NCBI GenBank assembly: GCA_031310005.1
Contig: CM062385.1
Span: forward strand, 310,001-374,000
Reading direction: 5' to 3'
Source: Dactylellina haptotyla
Lineage: Eukaryota > Ascomycota > Orbiliomycetes > Orbiliales > Orbiliaceae
Length of the DNA stretch: 64,000 bases
The position numbers and the translations under genes are program-made. Positions 19,239 to 30,673 of this stretch are shown here, in pieces. Position 1 is the first letter of the stretch, and each line of letters begins with the position of its first letter. The notes below the pieces were generated by a model, which had not been told where the DNA came from, made no database searches, and worked only from the letters and a program-made list of their open reading frames with translations.

Positions 19239-22129
19239 ATGACGGGAACCACATTCGTTTTGAAATCTATCGTTTATTTGCTTTCTTTGACAGTGGCCGT
19301 TCAGCCCGTCCTTTCGGCGCCGTTGGACGATGCCACCGATAATATTTTCGAAAGGCGTGATACAAAGCCGCCATCCTCACAACTACAAGCCGGCCAACCC
19401 TCGAACTGCGACCTGTGGGCCTATTGCCGGACCGGAGATACCTGCAGCTCCATTGCCAACCGATACAAGGTCGCCGTCTCCAATCTCATAAAGTATGCCG
19501 CCGCCCCATCGTAAATTCAATTGCGCGCAGTCTATTCTTCGTGTCCATAATTTTGCGCTCGTTGTATAAGGGTTCAGCGTATAAGGGTTCAGCTCGAGTG
19601 CTCTCGCTTGGGTGCTCCGAGTTTGGCGCTGCACCAAACGAAACAACAACCTGGATCGCCCAAGTAAAGTGAACTGAGCTGATCATGTATTTCGTAGATG
19701 GAATCCCGCCCTCGGAAACGACTGCAGGGGCATCAAGCCAAACTTCTTCCTCTGTCGTGGTCTCAAGGTCGCGGCCCCTCCTTCGTATGCCGTCGTCGGT
19801 ATCAAAGACGGCTGTGTCGAACGAAAGTCCATCCAAGACTTGTCAAGGGATACCGATGCCTTCAACATGCTCCTCCTCGCTCTCACATACATGCGCAGCT
19901 TGTCGACAGGCAACCCTTTCAGCTTCTTCGGAATCGCAAGTAAGATATATTCGAACATTCATATTAAATAGTTAATAGCGACTCTAACAACATGGCTTCT
20001 TGGCATTTAGGCATTCATGGTGCTCCGTAAGAATACCACCACTTCTACCGAAAAATCCGACCTTATTATTGATATCTTTTGAATATAGATTCGTAGCATG
20101 GCCCGACTCGAAGGCGAATGGTAACTACGACAGAGGCACCGGTTACTGCCCACACAACGCGAATATCGTATGCCACAACCCTGGGATAATTTTGAATCTG
20201 GATCCGCAATTCTAACACGACTTTTAACGCAGTTCTTGCCATGGCATCGTCCATATTTGATCATGATGGAGCAACAAGTTTACTCTGCTGCCAATCAGAT
20301 TGCCAACAAGTTCCCCTCCTCGACTCGATCAAGATACCAGGCCGCCGCCAAAAGAGTTAGACTGCCGTATGTACCGACATCTCGACTTGAATAATATCTG
20401 ATGCTATCAAGCCTCGACCGGGAAGAACAGAACTGATCATGGGGGTTTAATGCGTTTAGATTCTGGGATTGGGCCAATAAGGACTATCAAAGCCACACAC
20501 CAACTATTATGAAGCAGAGCCAAATCTTTGTTCAGGATTATAATGGTGCAAAAACGATCCAAAATCCACTCTTCTCTTACATCTTCAAATCTGGAGAGAA
20601 CAGCTTCAACACACCCGGGGTTCGTAATATAATCACCTATGTTAAGATCAAATCCGACAATCTCTAACATTCGATATCAGATCCAAGGCCAAAGCCAAAC
20701 CAAGCGTGGTAACTACAACGGAGACGAAGGTCTGGCGGACAGGAACATGCAAAATGGTTTCCAAGGGTAAGTCGTCGTCAGCGATTGGATCTGTTAGTAT
20801 CCATCTAATCAGTAGGTGTACAGTCGACGACAGAGTGTCTATGATACCTTGATGGTCCAGAGCGACTTCCATTCTTTCGCCGATCGTCTTGAGAATATTC
20901 ACGGTGACGTTCACAACCAAATTGGAGGGTTCATGCCTATCCTTTGGTACTCTTCTTATGATCCTATTTTCTGGTAAGTAAATGTAAATGGTGCCAATTT
21001 ACTCCTTCGCAGATCACTAAAACAAAACTTTGCACCGTCCAGGCTCCATCACAACAATGTCGACCGTCTGTATGCCATCTGGCAAGCCGCGAATCCAGGC
21101 CGAGGCTTCTCATCCGACGACGCTGCCCCAACCTTCCAAAGACGCGTCAACGGTGGTGACAGAGATACCAACAACACCCCTCTCTATCCATTCAAGCACG
21201 CGAATGGCGCATACTGGACTGCAAACGACGTCAACCCTGTGAAGAACATGTTCAATTACGGTTTCGGTTACCCCGAAGTTCCTTGCGGTCTTCGCTCAAG
21301 CAGAGACTCGACGCTTGACTCATATGCCACCCAGCAAATCAACAATTTGTACAGACAACAGGTTCCTTCGAGGAAGATGAAGCGTGGATACCAAACGGAG
21401 GCGCCAGCTTTGGAGTGGAACATCAACACCGTTGTCGACCAGGCCGAGATCGCCTGCACTTTCTCCATTGTATTCTTCTTCGGCGAGCCACCAAAGGATC
21501 CTCTCCAGTGGGACACCTGTGGACAGAAGGTCGGCTCTTTCGCCGTTCTCGGAAACCCTGGAATGCAGAGGATGTCGAAGATCATGACCAGCATCATCCC
21601 AATCACACACGCACTCAAGTCGAAGGTTAAGGATACCGAGGACGAAACAGCTGTCAACGACTATCTTGCTAAGAATCTTGTCTGGAAGGTTCTCTCCGTA
21701 CGTATTACCCTTATAACCATTTTTAAGAACCTTGTATGATGAATTCTAACGGGTATGATTCAATGTACAGGATGGCAAATCGGTTGATGTCACCAAACTG
21801 ACCACCCTCAAAGTTGGTGTTACCAACAACCAGGTTGTCCCACCAGCTGACGCTTCTCAGAAGCCAATCTACGGTGAACCAAAGCTTAACACCTCGGTCA
21901 CCAAGAAGAAGAAGTGCGGTGCATCTGTCGTTGAGGATTTGACCAACCCGAAGAAGAAGGATGGCCAGAGGAAGCAACTCTCCAATCGTTTCCAGAAGAT
22001 CAAGACCTCAGTTAGCAAAGTCGTCAAGCCTCCCACCTACGGCTACACAGTAAGTTTACTCTATCAACTCTAAAAAATTAGAAATTATATTCTGACTGCT
22101 ATCTCCTATAGCCACCCAAGGGTTACTAA
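19239..22129 (+). CDS. LysM-domain tyrosinase (type-3 copper oxidase fusion)
   Basis: Eleven exons: 19239-19492, 19698-19939, 20011-20026, 20089-20167, 20233-20366, 20460-20619, 20681-20766, 20824-20973, 21043-21697, 21771-22049 and 22112-22129. They join in frame to 690 residues. A signal peptide (about 1-27) is followed by one LysM domain (about 56-107): NCDLWAYCRTGDTCSSIANR, then across intron 1 NLIK/WNPALGNDC and NFFLCRGL. Next comes a tyrosinase: KSIQDLSRDTDAFN, CuA ligands His168 (SIHGAP), His193 (CPHNAN) and His202 (PWHRPY), and CuB ligands His350 and His354 (HGDVH) and His377 (LHHNNVDR). Tyrosinases oxidise mono- and diphenols to quinones in melanin or defence-phenol chemistry. LysM binds chitin or related glycans, so wall-anchored phenol oxidation is inferred. 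A long C-terminal extension (about 480-690) with a basic KKKK stretch may be the maturation-cleaved region. Confidence 0.9.
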
Positions 22130-22806
22130 ATCTTCCCTAAAATCCCTTTAAAACCGGTGCGGATAATATAAAGTCTCACAATCGATCCTAGAGCAGGACT
22201 ATAGAACACACCCCTGCACCACCAAGAATATTCTTAAAAATATATATACAATGGATATTCGTGCCGGGGAAGAATCTGAATCTGAAGCAGGGAGAGTTTT
22301 TTTTTGTGTAGATATTTTATTACGGGTGTACCCGCTGCATGTATCTTCTGGTTTTCCTTTGTGAGCGTTGTAGTTGTTTTATACCAGAATTTAATACTTA
22401 ATTTGTAATATTTTTACTCCATGTGAGATTTCAGGCGTTATTAGGGACTAGATATTTTCGTTATAGTTTAAACGAACGCCTTGGCAAAGTCCAGCTACTT
22501 CTGTTGTGCCTTCCTAGACGGTGTGGCCGGGGAGAGCCCTGTGTCGGGTCGACCTAACCTAAACGCCATCCCCGCATCCTGGAATGGCTGCCACGCCGTG
22601 ATCCTCAGCCATTGAGACACGCTCATCTGCTCGCGTGCGTCGATCGATCTATCTGCTCATCGTTCGTAGTTGGGAGCGGGAAGTGCACGATGCGATTTCT
22701 GATAGGCCGAAGATTGCCTTTGATAATGATACAAATATATCAATATTTAATATGCTTAAGGAAGTAAGTACATCAAACAGATCTAATAAAGTCACAGCAC
22801 GGCCCT
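22130..22806. other. Intergenic between convergent genes
   Basis: Separates the 3' ends of the tyrosinase and GPCR genes. T-rich and probably both 3' UTRs. No additional gene seen. Confidence 0.5.
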
Positions 22807-24454
22807 CTATACCCTCTCTTTGAGACTACCTTGGCCTGGACCCCACGTCCTCACATCTAAATGCTCTCGGAGCTGTTTCCCCACCCGCTCGTTCCATCCA
22901 TATGTCAATGCGTTCGCCAACCCAACGAACTGCGTGCTCGCCTGCAGAAACGTCGTAATATCGCTGTGACCTCCCGACGCCTCCACGAACCGGTTGACGA
23001 TACCGGGTATCCAGAGCAGAATATACATGGCCGGATACGCATTAAGCAGTAGCACTCTACGAACTCTTCGGGACCGTGCAAAAGTACTGTTTTTGTTCTT
23101 CTTCCGCGGATCTTCCTGGTCCCCTAGGTCGTCGTCATTGGTGCTGCGATGGGCGAACGGGTGGCTGAAGTTGAATCGTAATTTGCCCCGTCGGCGTCTC
23201 ACCGCGGTTGGTGACATTACCGTCGATGTATCGCTCATGGGTGATCTGAGATCTGGTGGGATGTTATCGAAAGTCTTTGGTAGCCCTTGTTTTTCACCAG
23301 GCCCGGGGCTCTCAGCATGCGCATGTGCAGCGGCGTCGTATTCCATCAGTTCTTCTTCGGATTCGTCATCGAACCACGTGCCGTCGCGGTCCTGGATTGC
23401 TCCAGGCCGTGGTGGTATCTCAATCGGATGGACGTGCGCTTCAGTCGTCGACTTTGGGGTTGTAGGGCTGGTATTTGGCTCACTGACCCAAGACGGGGAC
23501 GGTCTCAGAGAGGCCTCGGAGAAGCTGTTTCTGGTGACCTTCATGATGTCGGCGAATCTCCGGCGGAGGTAGAAGTGCAGGTATGTATACAAAATAATTT
23601 CAGTAAATATGAATGCGAACCGCCATCCGTGCATCAGTGCATAGCGATAGTATGTCGGCTGGATTGCCAGCCAGCACCAATTTCCAGATACCGGCGAGTA
23701 CCTTCGTAGATATAGCGCTATACACGCTGTAATAATAGGCAGAACCCAAGTGGCACAGCATATTAGGATGGTGGTGGCACGGGGTAGTGTCTCTTGTACT
23801 TTGTTCGGCCGGGTGAGGGACCAGAAAGTGACAATAGCGATGGCTAATATTGAAGTATCGGTAGCCTGGACAGCCAGTTGCTCCAGGAATCCATTGACGG
23901 TGCAGGGTGTTCCGGGGGGTATATCCCGTTTATTTATCAGTCTCCACCCGCCGCTTATGGAGTTGTTCGTGCTCGTGATAAAATCTATTTCGAGATTCGG
24001 GTTATTATATGCTTATGTATTGTGGCTGGCAATGTCCAGATCGCTTTTGAATCGACCAAAAAGCTCTTTTCAATGCCGCACCGTTTTTCGTATACATACG
24101 ACTCCAAAAATTCTAGCAAGAAACTTCCAATAAAAAATGACTCTAGATCAATATCGCACGATGGGAAAGAAAATAAATTTCCAACATACCAGCAATTGCT
24201 AAGTTCAAGATGAGCGAGTGTCTGAAGTGTCGTTTTATGGGAAGAATGAGGTAGGTAAATGCGATGAAACCGGAACCGAAGAAAGAGAGTATGCTTCCAA
24301 CTAAATTTGCAATTCCGATAGCCCAAGCCCACGCCGTGAATTGGGGGTCATCTTGCAGTTGGGTTATCGAAGCTAACGCGGATGCTCCGTGCTCTTGTTC
24401 GTATGAAAAGATGGCCGCCGCATACAACTGCGACAGAGGTGAAACGTATTTCAT
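22807..24454 (-). CDS. G-protein-coupled receptor, cAMP-receptor-like/Git3 type
   Basis: Two exons: 24454-24190 and 23984-22807. The codon split at the junction gives LAIA/DFITS, and the protein is 480 residues. Hydrophobic helices occur in order: IGIANLVGSILSFFGSGFIA, HSLILNLAIADFITS, the segment after the conserved PGTPCTVNGFLEQ (TDTSILAIAIVTFWSLTR), TILICCATWVLPIITACIAL, WRFAFIFTEIILYTYLHF, a long Ser/Pro-rich acidic cytoplasmic loop (about 270-400), VLLLNAYPAMYILLWIPGIV and FLQASTQFVGLANALTYGW. The long third loop and the LLWIPGIVNRFVEASG helix are typical of fungal glucose/nutrient-sensing receptors upstream of a G-alpha and cAMP/PKA. The ligand is unknown. The gene is convergent with the tyrosinase gene. 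Confidence 0.88.
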
Positions 24455-24640
24455 CTCAACGCCGAGCCGGTCGGGCTACTTGATACCGAATGAGTCGATA
24501 TCTCAAGTGAAGGCTACAACCATCTATCCACCATTCTATTTCCTTTTGCGAGTTTCGATTCTCCGACGGGTTGTATTAATTGACCTGCGTCGTTGTGTTG
24601 CTTCGCGTTGAGTTTTGGTGGGATATCCGAGAATCCAGTT

Positions 24641-24680
24641 ACCGAGTGGGTTTACAAAATTTCCAAGTCGCCCACTCGGT
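24641..24680. promoter_or_regulatory. Perfect 10-base inverted repeat upstream of the GPCR gene
   Basis: ACCGAGTGGG at 24641-24650 and CCCACTCGGT at 24671-24680, with a 20-base spacer, about 190 bases upstream of the GPCR ATG. The half-sites contain CCG/CGG triplets as in zinc-cluster regulator sites, but no regulator is identified. Confidence 0.45.
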
Positions 24681-25800
24681 GATATATATACTATACCATC
24701 TCATTGCTTAAGTCGTAGTGTGTGACCACCGGTGCCTCCATCTACGATGCCCCACTTTACTTTGTAGGGTTTCTGGGCTATCCTTTTGGAGAGGAAGCCA
24801 TTGATTCCCTGGTATATTGTGGTGCCTCTGTGAAGGTCGCTTCCGAAGTTGTCAATCGTACCGAAAATGGCCCCGAACAGCGAAAACAAGCGTTTAGCGT
24901 GCTATAGGGTTACCTCTATACCGTTTTTGAAAAAGGTTCAAATTCAGCTGGTCCCAGGCTATTGTAAGAAATTATGTAAGTGCATCTAGAAGCGAATATT
25001 CTTCATCATTTCATAGCATATTTTCTCTCGTCACCTAAATTAGTTGTTTCCCAGTCTGTTTTAATAAACCCATAGGCTCGATAGATCTATAGGTTGGAAT
25101 GCAATATAATAATTACAACGTCAAGATGGCAAGAGCCGCCAGTTCGGAGTATCAATATCCTATTGCGTATTTCTAGACTCTTGGTCTGTGGCACCGAGTT
25201 CGTGAAATGGTCATTTGAGGTTGCAAAGCCTCTTGGCTGCCTGCTGAGTATAGTTACCAACAACACAGGCCTATGTTGGATTGTCAGTACCTTCTTGTGC
25301 ACCAAAACATAAACGAATCCTTCACTTTCAGCACTGCTTTTGGATATCCGGATACCCAATCAAATGACCAAGTAAAATCGTAGTTAGATCGGCTTTGGTG
25401 AACTCAAAAGTGCGACTAGACTAAATTGATACTAAATTTATAATCCTTCTCTTGAATTCAAGCGGCAAAGCACACCTAGCTCGCGCAGAACCCATGCCGC
25501 ACCGTCGGCGCGCCCGGCGGCATTCACGCCTCGTCGGTTACCTCGAATTGAAACAAGCCTGCTCCGCCGCCTAGCGTCTAGCATTGGGTGCACTATAAAT
25601 GCGTGAAGGATATCATTCCGTCTGCGTAAACAGGCGTCAAATTTTGTTTTACTACCCCTAACTTGCGCCGCCTAAATATTTTCTTGCCAATTAGCGACCG
25701 ACAGCATTGCATTGAACATGAAACCATTACCTGGTTATAAAGCTGGATGTATGCCACCACTCACTCCTAGAGTCTTTCACTCTCTTCAACTAAACCTTCT
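24681..25800. other. No gene seen
   Basis: Spacer with short frames only. It includes a G+C-rich patch around 25480-25590. Distal promoter of the F-box gene is plausible. Confidence 0.45.
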
Positions 25801-25821
25801 CCTTCTAAGCGTAGATTCCGC

Positions 25822-25865
25822 TTAATACTTAGAGTCTAATTGTTTAATACTTAGAGTCTAATTGT
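25822..25865 (+). repeat. 22-base tandem duplication in the F-box gene leader
   Basis: TTAATACTTAGAGTCTAATTGT occurs twice head-to-tail, ending about 26 bases before the start codon. It is probably within the 5' UTR. Confidence 0.8.
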
Positions 25866-25891
25866 TTTTTGCCTGACTCCCTACACGAACC

Positions 25892-27439
25892 ATGTCGCAA
25901 GCATCGATATCATATCTCGACAACCTGCCTCTAGATCTCAAAGTCGAGATTTTGGGCTCATTGGATTCAGTTAACAGTCTCAGGTCATTGCTTTTAACCA
26001 GCCACTCATTCTTCGATATCTCGCAGACAGACCTGTGGAATGGAATATACGCAAGAGTGTTATACAGGGACATTGGCATCGTGGGGCGAACATTAGTCAA
26101 TGTGAGGAGATTCAAGGCTGGGAAAAACAGAGAGGAGGTAAGGAGCGATATAACCCAAGGAATAGACCCTGAAGTATGTACTGCATCGACGCCAGAGCTA
26201 ATTCAATGTTCTATGTGTGGGAAACTAGTTGAGAACCGCAATACCTACACCTGAAGATGAAAGGCCAACATCTGTACGGAGCCATCTAGCCGAGTTACTC
26301 TCGGTTCGTAGACCAGTACGGTTCTTCACACGCCAGTTTTTCCGAATAATGTTTATATCCCAGGCGAAGGGTGCATGGAATTCGAACCGTGTAAATCTGA
26401 ATGATTTAAATCTGGATGCACAAATGAAATCCATCAGTGCGACGGAGTACGCGAGAGTTGAGGAGGCGTACTACACACTATGGTTCTTCAAGGAGTTAAA
26501 TTACGATATCGCGAGGAGGTCATTGGAGCAGTGTGTTGCTTTGAACAACTGGACGATATGGCGTCAGAACGGCTCTCTTCGGTTTAGTCCTGATGTTGGG
26601 ATTCTGGGATTGGTTCTTCGAGTTACAAACATTGGTATAATATATCCGGAGATCGAGGAGGTCTTGCCCACTCTGAGCCAGGAAGTAAAAGATTCTATTC
26701 GACCAGTCATTGATGCGCCGTGCCTTTGTAAGTTTTCTCGGGTAGAGAGTACACGGGTGGGCTAGTAGCTGACGCCAAAAATACTGATTTTCCAGACTAT
26801 AAGCACGGCCTCCCGTCCATATTAATAAACGAACTTGGTTTCGATGGAGTCCACAAAATGCTAGTGGCACCTCAGGAAGAGCTATCCGCCACTATAACCA
26901 AATTCTACACCTTTCCCCTTGAGGCAGCTAGCGAAGGCTTCACCCAGTCCAGTTTCATTACCTTGTACGCACGTCTCATATCCAGTATCTGGCTTGCACT
27001 CAATCGAGAATACAGTGGGAACACGAGAAGGGTCTTCAGAAAACCCAACGCCAAGTATCGCACAAAAGTGGCACCCTGGAACCAACGCTATTCTTTCGAT
27101 ATGGCCGCGCTCGTATGGGATGACGAGAGATTATCCTCATGGGGATACTTTCACCCTGTCGGCGTCGACCACGAAGGGGATAAATACCCCTACGACATGA
27201 GTCTCGAGAACCAGATGTGTTCGGAGGACTGCGACTTTCCGAACTGCCCGCGAATGCAGGACTTGAACGAATACTCCGTTCTGGGATGCGGATTTTCCTT
27301 GGTAGCTATACGCCCTCGAGAACTGCCGGATTTCTTGGACGAATTACTGATTCGCTCGACAGAACAGTTTGATTTGGTGGAAGACCAATATGGTTTCTCG
27401 CCAGTTACATTAGGTCCGTTTGCTGCAGGTAGTCAGTAG
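25892..27439 (+). CDS. F-box protein, function unknown
   Basis: Three exons: 25892-26137, 26229-26727 and 26796-27439. They join in frame to 462 residues. The N-terminus carries an F-box-like motif (about residues 8-50: YLDNLPLDLKVEILGSLDSV, then LRSLLLTSHSFF), the Skp1-binding module of SCF ubiquitin ligases. The remainder has no recognised repeat. It contains protein-like segments such as EVLPTLSQEVKDSIRPVI and a Cys cluster near CSEDCDFPNCPRMQ. A lineage-specific fungal F-box protein is the best description; its target cannot be predicted. Confidence 0.82.
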
Positions 27440-28142
27440 CTAGCTTTTATGATGGAATGGAAAAGAAAAAATTAAGGTGCGGCGCATTCCATAACAGATA
27501 GGAAGTTTCAGATATAAAGCTCTGACCATGTGTCTAGTTTAGGCTCTTTCTCCGCTGAGCTTGCATGCGCATATTGCGTCTATATTTCCTGCATATAACA
27601 CACAGAGTTTTATCCTGATGGGCGCAACTGACGTAGTTTCGTGGATGAAGATAGTCTCATGAGCGGGTACTCCTGTGTATCGACCCGTGTTGTAAGAGCA
27701 GCATCCTGGTTTCAGGTCGATGTTCCCGCCACGTGGTGGAGACCTTCTGGAAGGCAGGACTAGGCGGTTTTTAGTAAGTCCCCGGGCATGCCGCAAGACA
27801 CTAAAGCCACACCATTGTCTTGTGCAGAGGCTTAACATGCGTCCTATGATACCACTCCACGACGGCAGATTCGCAAAATTGCATTGGCATTAGTTGTGAC
27901 AATGATGAACAATCCTGGAATTCGTCAATTTATGGTTTCGCAATCTCTTTCGGCAAAGGGTCGACCCTGTTCGCTTCGGATACTTATGGGAAATTTCATT
28001 GTTCTTCAGAGGCAGGAACATGGTCCCTTTGACAGGTGCTACTTGTGAAACTGGGCGGCACCTTCCTAAAATGGAACGGATTCTTAATACGATGTTATAT
28101 TATATTCGAGAAGGAACTTGGACAAGAATGCATAAATCTTTG
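27440..28142. other. No gene seen
   Basis: 3' flank of the F-box gene and upstream region of the small secreted protein gene. A minus-strand frame at 27539-27838 shows no domain. Confidence 0.5.
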
Positions 28143-28150
28143 TATAAATA
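28143..28150 (+). promoter_or_regulatory. TATA-like element for the small secreted protein gene
   Basis: TATAAATA about 208 bases upstream of the ATG at 28358. It is followed by a C/A-rich leader with CTTCAAACGTTCAAA before the start. Confidence 0.4.
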
Positions 28151-28357
28151 TCAGTCTCTGGCTTCCCCGGAATATTGTTTTCTTGTCGTCATCAAGCTAC
28201 AATACCAAAGACAATCATCTCACTAACGAAGACATTCTTCTACTTCAATTTCATAAACAACCACATCCAAAGCCTGGTATAGCACAACCTACCGCATTCT
28301 TCAACTTTCACTTATAACATCCACGATCTTTCCAAACAAACACTTCAAACGTTCAAA

Positions 28358-28612
28358 ATGCGTGTCACTTTCCTCCTCGTTGTTGCCGCTGCCGCCACCT
28401 CTGCAACTCCACTCCCACAATTGGCCGGCAAGTTCTTCAGCGGTGCCGTCAACACCATCGGTTTGGCTTGTGCCTTCCAGCAAGAGGAGTGCCAGAAGAT
28501 GGGTGACGCCATTAAGCATGGTGTCACCAAAGTCGGAGGACGCCCTGTCGATGCAAAGGAGGGAGACCAGATCATGAAGTCTGGTCTCAAGAACGGCTTC
28601 GGCGGTTGGTAA
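28358..28612 (+). CDS. Small secreted protein (84 residues), unknown
   Basis: Intron-less frame. A clear signal peptide (MRVTFLLVVAAAATSATPLP) is followed by a short mature chain with Gly/Lys-rich segments (KHGVTKVGGRPVD, MKSGLKNGFGGW) and only two cysteines (LACAF and EECQK), which could form one disulfide. It has a TATA-like element, a leader without ATGs and a codon pattern like real fungal genes. Size and layout suit an effector or hydrophobin-unrelated secreted peptide. No family is recognised. Confidence 0.75.
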   Translation: MRVTFLLVVAAAATSATPLPQLAGKFFSGAVNTIGLACAFQQEECQKMGDAIKHGVTKVGGRPVDAKEGDQIMKSGLKNGFGGW

Positions 28613-29101
28613 ACACCAATCTTCAATCTCCCTCGGTTCGATTATATCATAGGAGTTTTGGGATTGTTTGGGATATGATTTCTTTCTTTTCGTTTTTGTA
28701 CATTATTTTGCGATAACTGTTTAGTAAACTGGATAAGTGTCTGGGATACGATATCTGTTTTCATAAATGGCTTTTTTATAGATTACTTCGGCGACGAATA
28801 ATAAATAGTTTTTACAGAAACACTCAATAGTCCCATCTATCGTAATTTTACTGTGTTGCTCAACTCTAACACTGATTTCTAGCGGCAATGCTGGCGGCGA
28901 GTAATAAGTTACACTCTTTATATTTCTGAAAAAGACTACGAACAAAATCCTTACTTCTCTTAGGGATTGAGTTCGTGTACCAAATCAAGATCTCATTTCT
29001 CTGTTTAAAAAACAATGTAACCCGAATGGAGAAGTGACAGAAAACCAATAAATACAGAAATAATAAACATAGAGACGAAAAAACTAAAAAAGGATATTCA
29101 C
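28613..29101. other. No gene seen
   Basis: 3' UTR of the small secreted protein gene and spacer to 5S copy 4. The T-rich stretch next to 29101 on the minus strand serves as the 5S terminator. Confidence 0.5.
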
Positions 29102-29216
29102 GTACGATAATGCCAATTCGCACCTGGTCACCCACGGTACTACTACGACATCGATAAGAGGCTTGTGTAAGGCAGAGCGAACGGGATACCCAATTGTCCT
29201 CTTTCTATGACCGTAC
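29102..29216 (-). rRNA. 5S rRNA gene, copy 4 (divergent type)
   Basis: 115 bases. The reverse complement begins GTACGGTCATAGAAAGAGGA and ends GGCATTATCGTAC, so helix I pairs GTACG with CGTAC. This differs from copies 1-3 at both ends while keeping the fold. The blocks GGGTATCCCGTTCGCTCTGCC and GTGGGTGACCAGGTGCGAAT are conserved. A run of seven T follows. It looks like a second 5S isotype rather than random decay. Confidence 0.85.
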
Positions 29217-29703
29217 ATGAAAGATGTGTTCTAGTTGCAAGCTTTAACCGAGATTGGGAATTTAAGTTTGGAAAATTTGAGCTGAGGGTGTATCAAGGTT
29301 CGAATTGAAGATATTACTGGGTGGCTATCAAGGAGCAGGGGTTAACTACCCTAAACCGGGCGCTTTAAATTTGAAGGGTATAGTTTTAAAACTCTAAGGT
29401 TAAGGAGGCATAGAAAATTTTGAGTTGCAATTATTTATGTCACGATCCACTTGCTAGCTGGGGAATATCGTATTGGCTGATCATGGGTGATATCACTCTT
29501 ACTATAAAAATATGACATATATGTACTCGAAGTCAGACCTTCGCTTCATTTTGGGTATCAATTGTTATAGAACGATATTACCACCATATCAGCGGTTATA
29601 TATGACATAGGGATGAAACCTTAAGACTGGCTGGCCCTGGTATATTATATTTGCATGCCACCTTCGCCAGGCCAGCTGGATCGGCAGATGTTGTGAATTT
29701 CAA
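29217..29703. other. No gene seen
   Basis: Spacer between 5S copy 4 and the stop codon of the GART gene. Confidence 0.5.
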
Positions 29704-30351
29704 TCACGAGCTGCCACTCCTTCTGCTATCCAGAGCCAGATTCGCGCCTTCGACAATAGCTACGTGCTCAATCGAATGTATCCTCGTCGTCAAATCTTCC
29801 AAAGATTCGCCTTCCTTGAACTGCACTCTCTTCACTATGATAGGCTCTCCTCTGTCTACCTCTTTGATCACATAATGTATCATGACACCTGTCTCTGTGA
29901 TTTCGCCTTTTTTCGATGCCTCCCACGCCCTCTCGATCGCACCGGCTCCATCGAAAGCTCCGGGCAGAGCAGGGTGGAGATTTATTATGGGAATCCCAGC
30001 GGCGTCTATCGGCTCCAAGAACTTGGGCGACAAGATGTGCATCCATCCAGCGCAGACAATCAAGTCGGGATATTGGTCCTCCGGCAAGGCCAGTATTAGC
30101 TTTGCAAGATCGGCATCGTAGCTTCCTCGGGGGTCTTCGGGATGAGAAGTTTTGTATGGAGGGAAGCCGTGGTATGAGGTGGGGATTGGCGGGGAGGCAT
30201 TGGCGGCGCGGGTTAATCCATAGGCGGCCTTCCGGTTTGAGATTACATGGACGATGCGAGCATTGGGGAGAGCGGGCGTCGAAGCAACATCGATCAGAGC
30301 CTGCAGGTTGCTCCCAGATCCAGAGATGAGAACGACGATACGAGACGTCAT
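29704..30351 (-). CDS. ade8-like: Phosphoribosylglycinamide formyltransferase (GART)
   Basis: Single exon of 215 residues from the ATG at 30351. It catalyses formyl transfer from 10-formyl-THF to GAR, the third step of purine synthesis. Motifs: the N-terminal IVVLISGSGSNLQALID loop, DLIVCAGWMHILSP, the catalytic region INLHPALPGAFDGAGAIERA (Asn/His pair), then TGVMIHYVIKEVDRGEPI with the catalytic Asp. Length and order fit the yeast ADE8-type monofunctional enzyme. The frame stays open for 90 more codons upstream to 30621, but that extension has no family similarity and overlaps the promoter of the divergent eL36 gene, so the internal Met is chosen. Confidence 0.93.
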   Translation of the reverse strand: MTSRIVVLISGSGSNLQALIDVASTPALPNARIVHVISNRKAAYGLTRAANASPPIPTSYHGFPPYKTSHPEDPRGSYDADLAKLILALPEDQYPDLIVCAGWMHILSPKFLEPIDAAGIPIINLHPALPGAFDGAGAIERAWEASKKGEITETGVMIHYVIKEVDRGEPIIVKRVQFKEGESLEDLTTRIHSIEHVAIVEGANLALDSRRSGSS

Positions 30352-30673
30352 GGCTGCACTACTTTTGGTTCGGAAGGAGGGGATGGCGGGGTCGAGGGTG
30401 GGATGCTCCCAGCAGCAGGACCAAGCCGGATTGTGTTGCGCGTGAGGTTGAGAATTTCTCGAGATGTTTGCCCGCCGCAAACTACCCGATTGGGAACGTA
30501 GGGCACAACACGCACAAAAGAATTCGAATTTTTGCGGGTGGGACGCCAAGAAACTGCAATATTCTTCAATTTTGCTAAGCAGGTATCTTTTTTTGGTTTC
30601 TACCATCGACACCACCGACATTCGGACGCCATTCTATCGACCACCCCCTCCGACCTCACATACATCACTAACA
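30352..30673. promoter_or_regulatory. Bidirectional promoter between GART and eL36
   Basis: 322 bases between two divergent start codons. They hold C/T-rich stretches on the eL36 side. No specific element is assigned. Confidence 0.5.
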
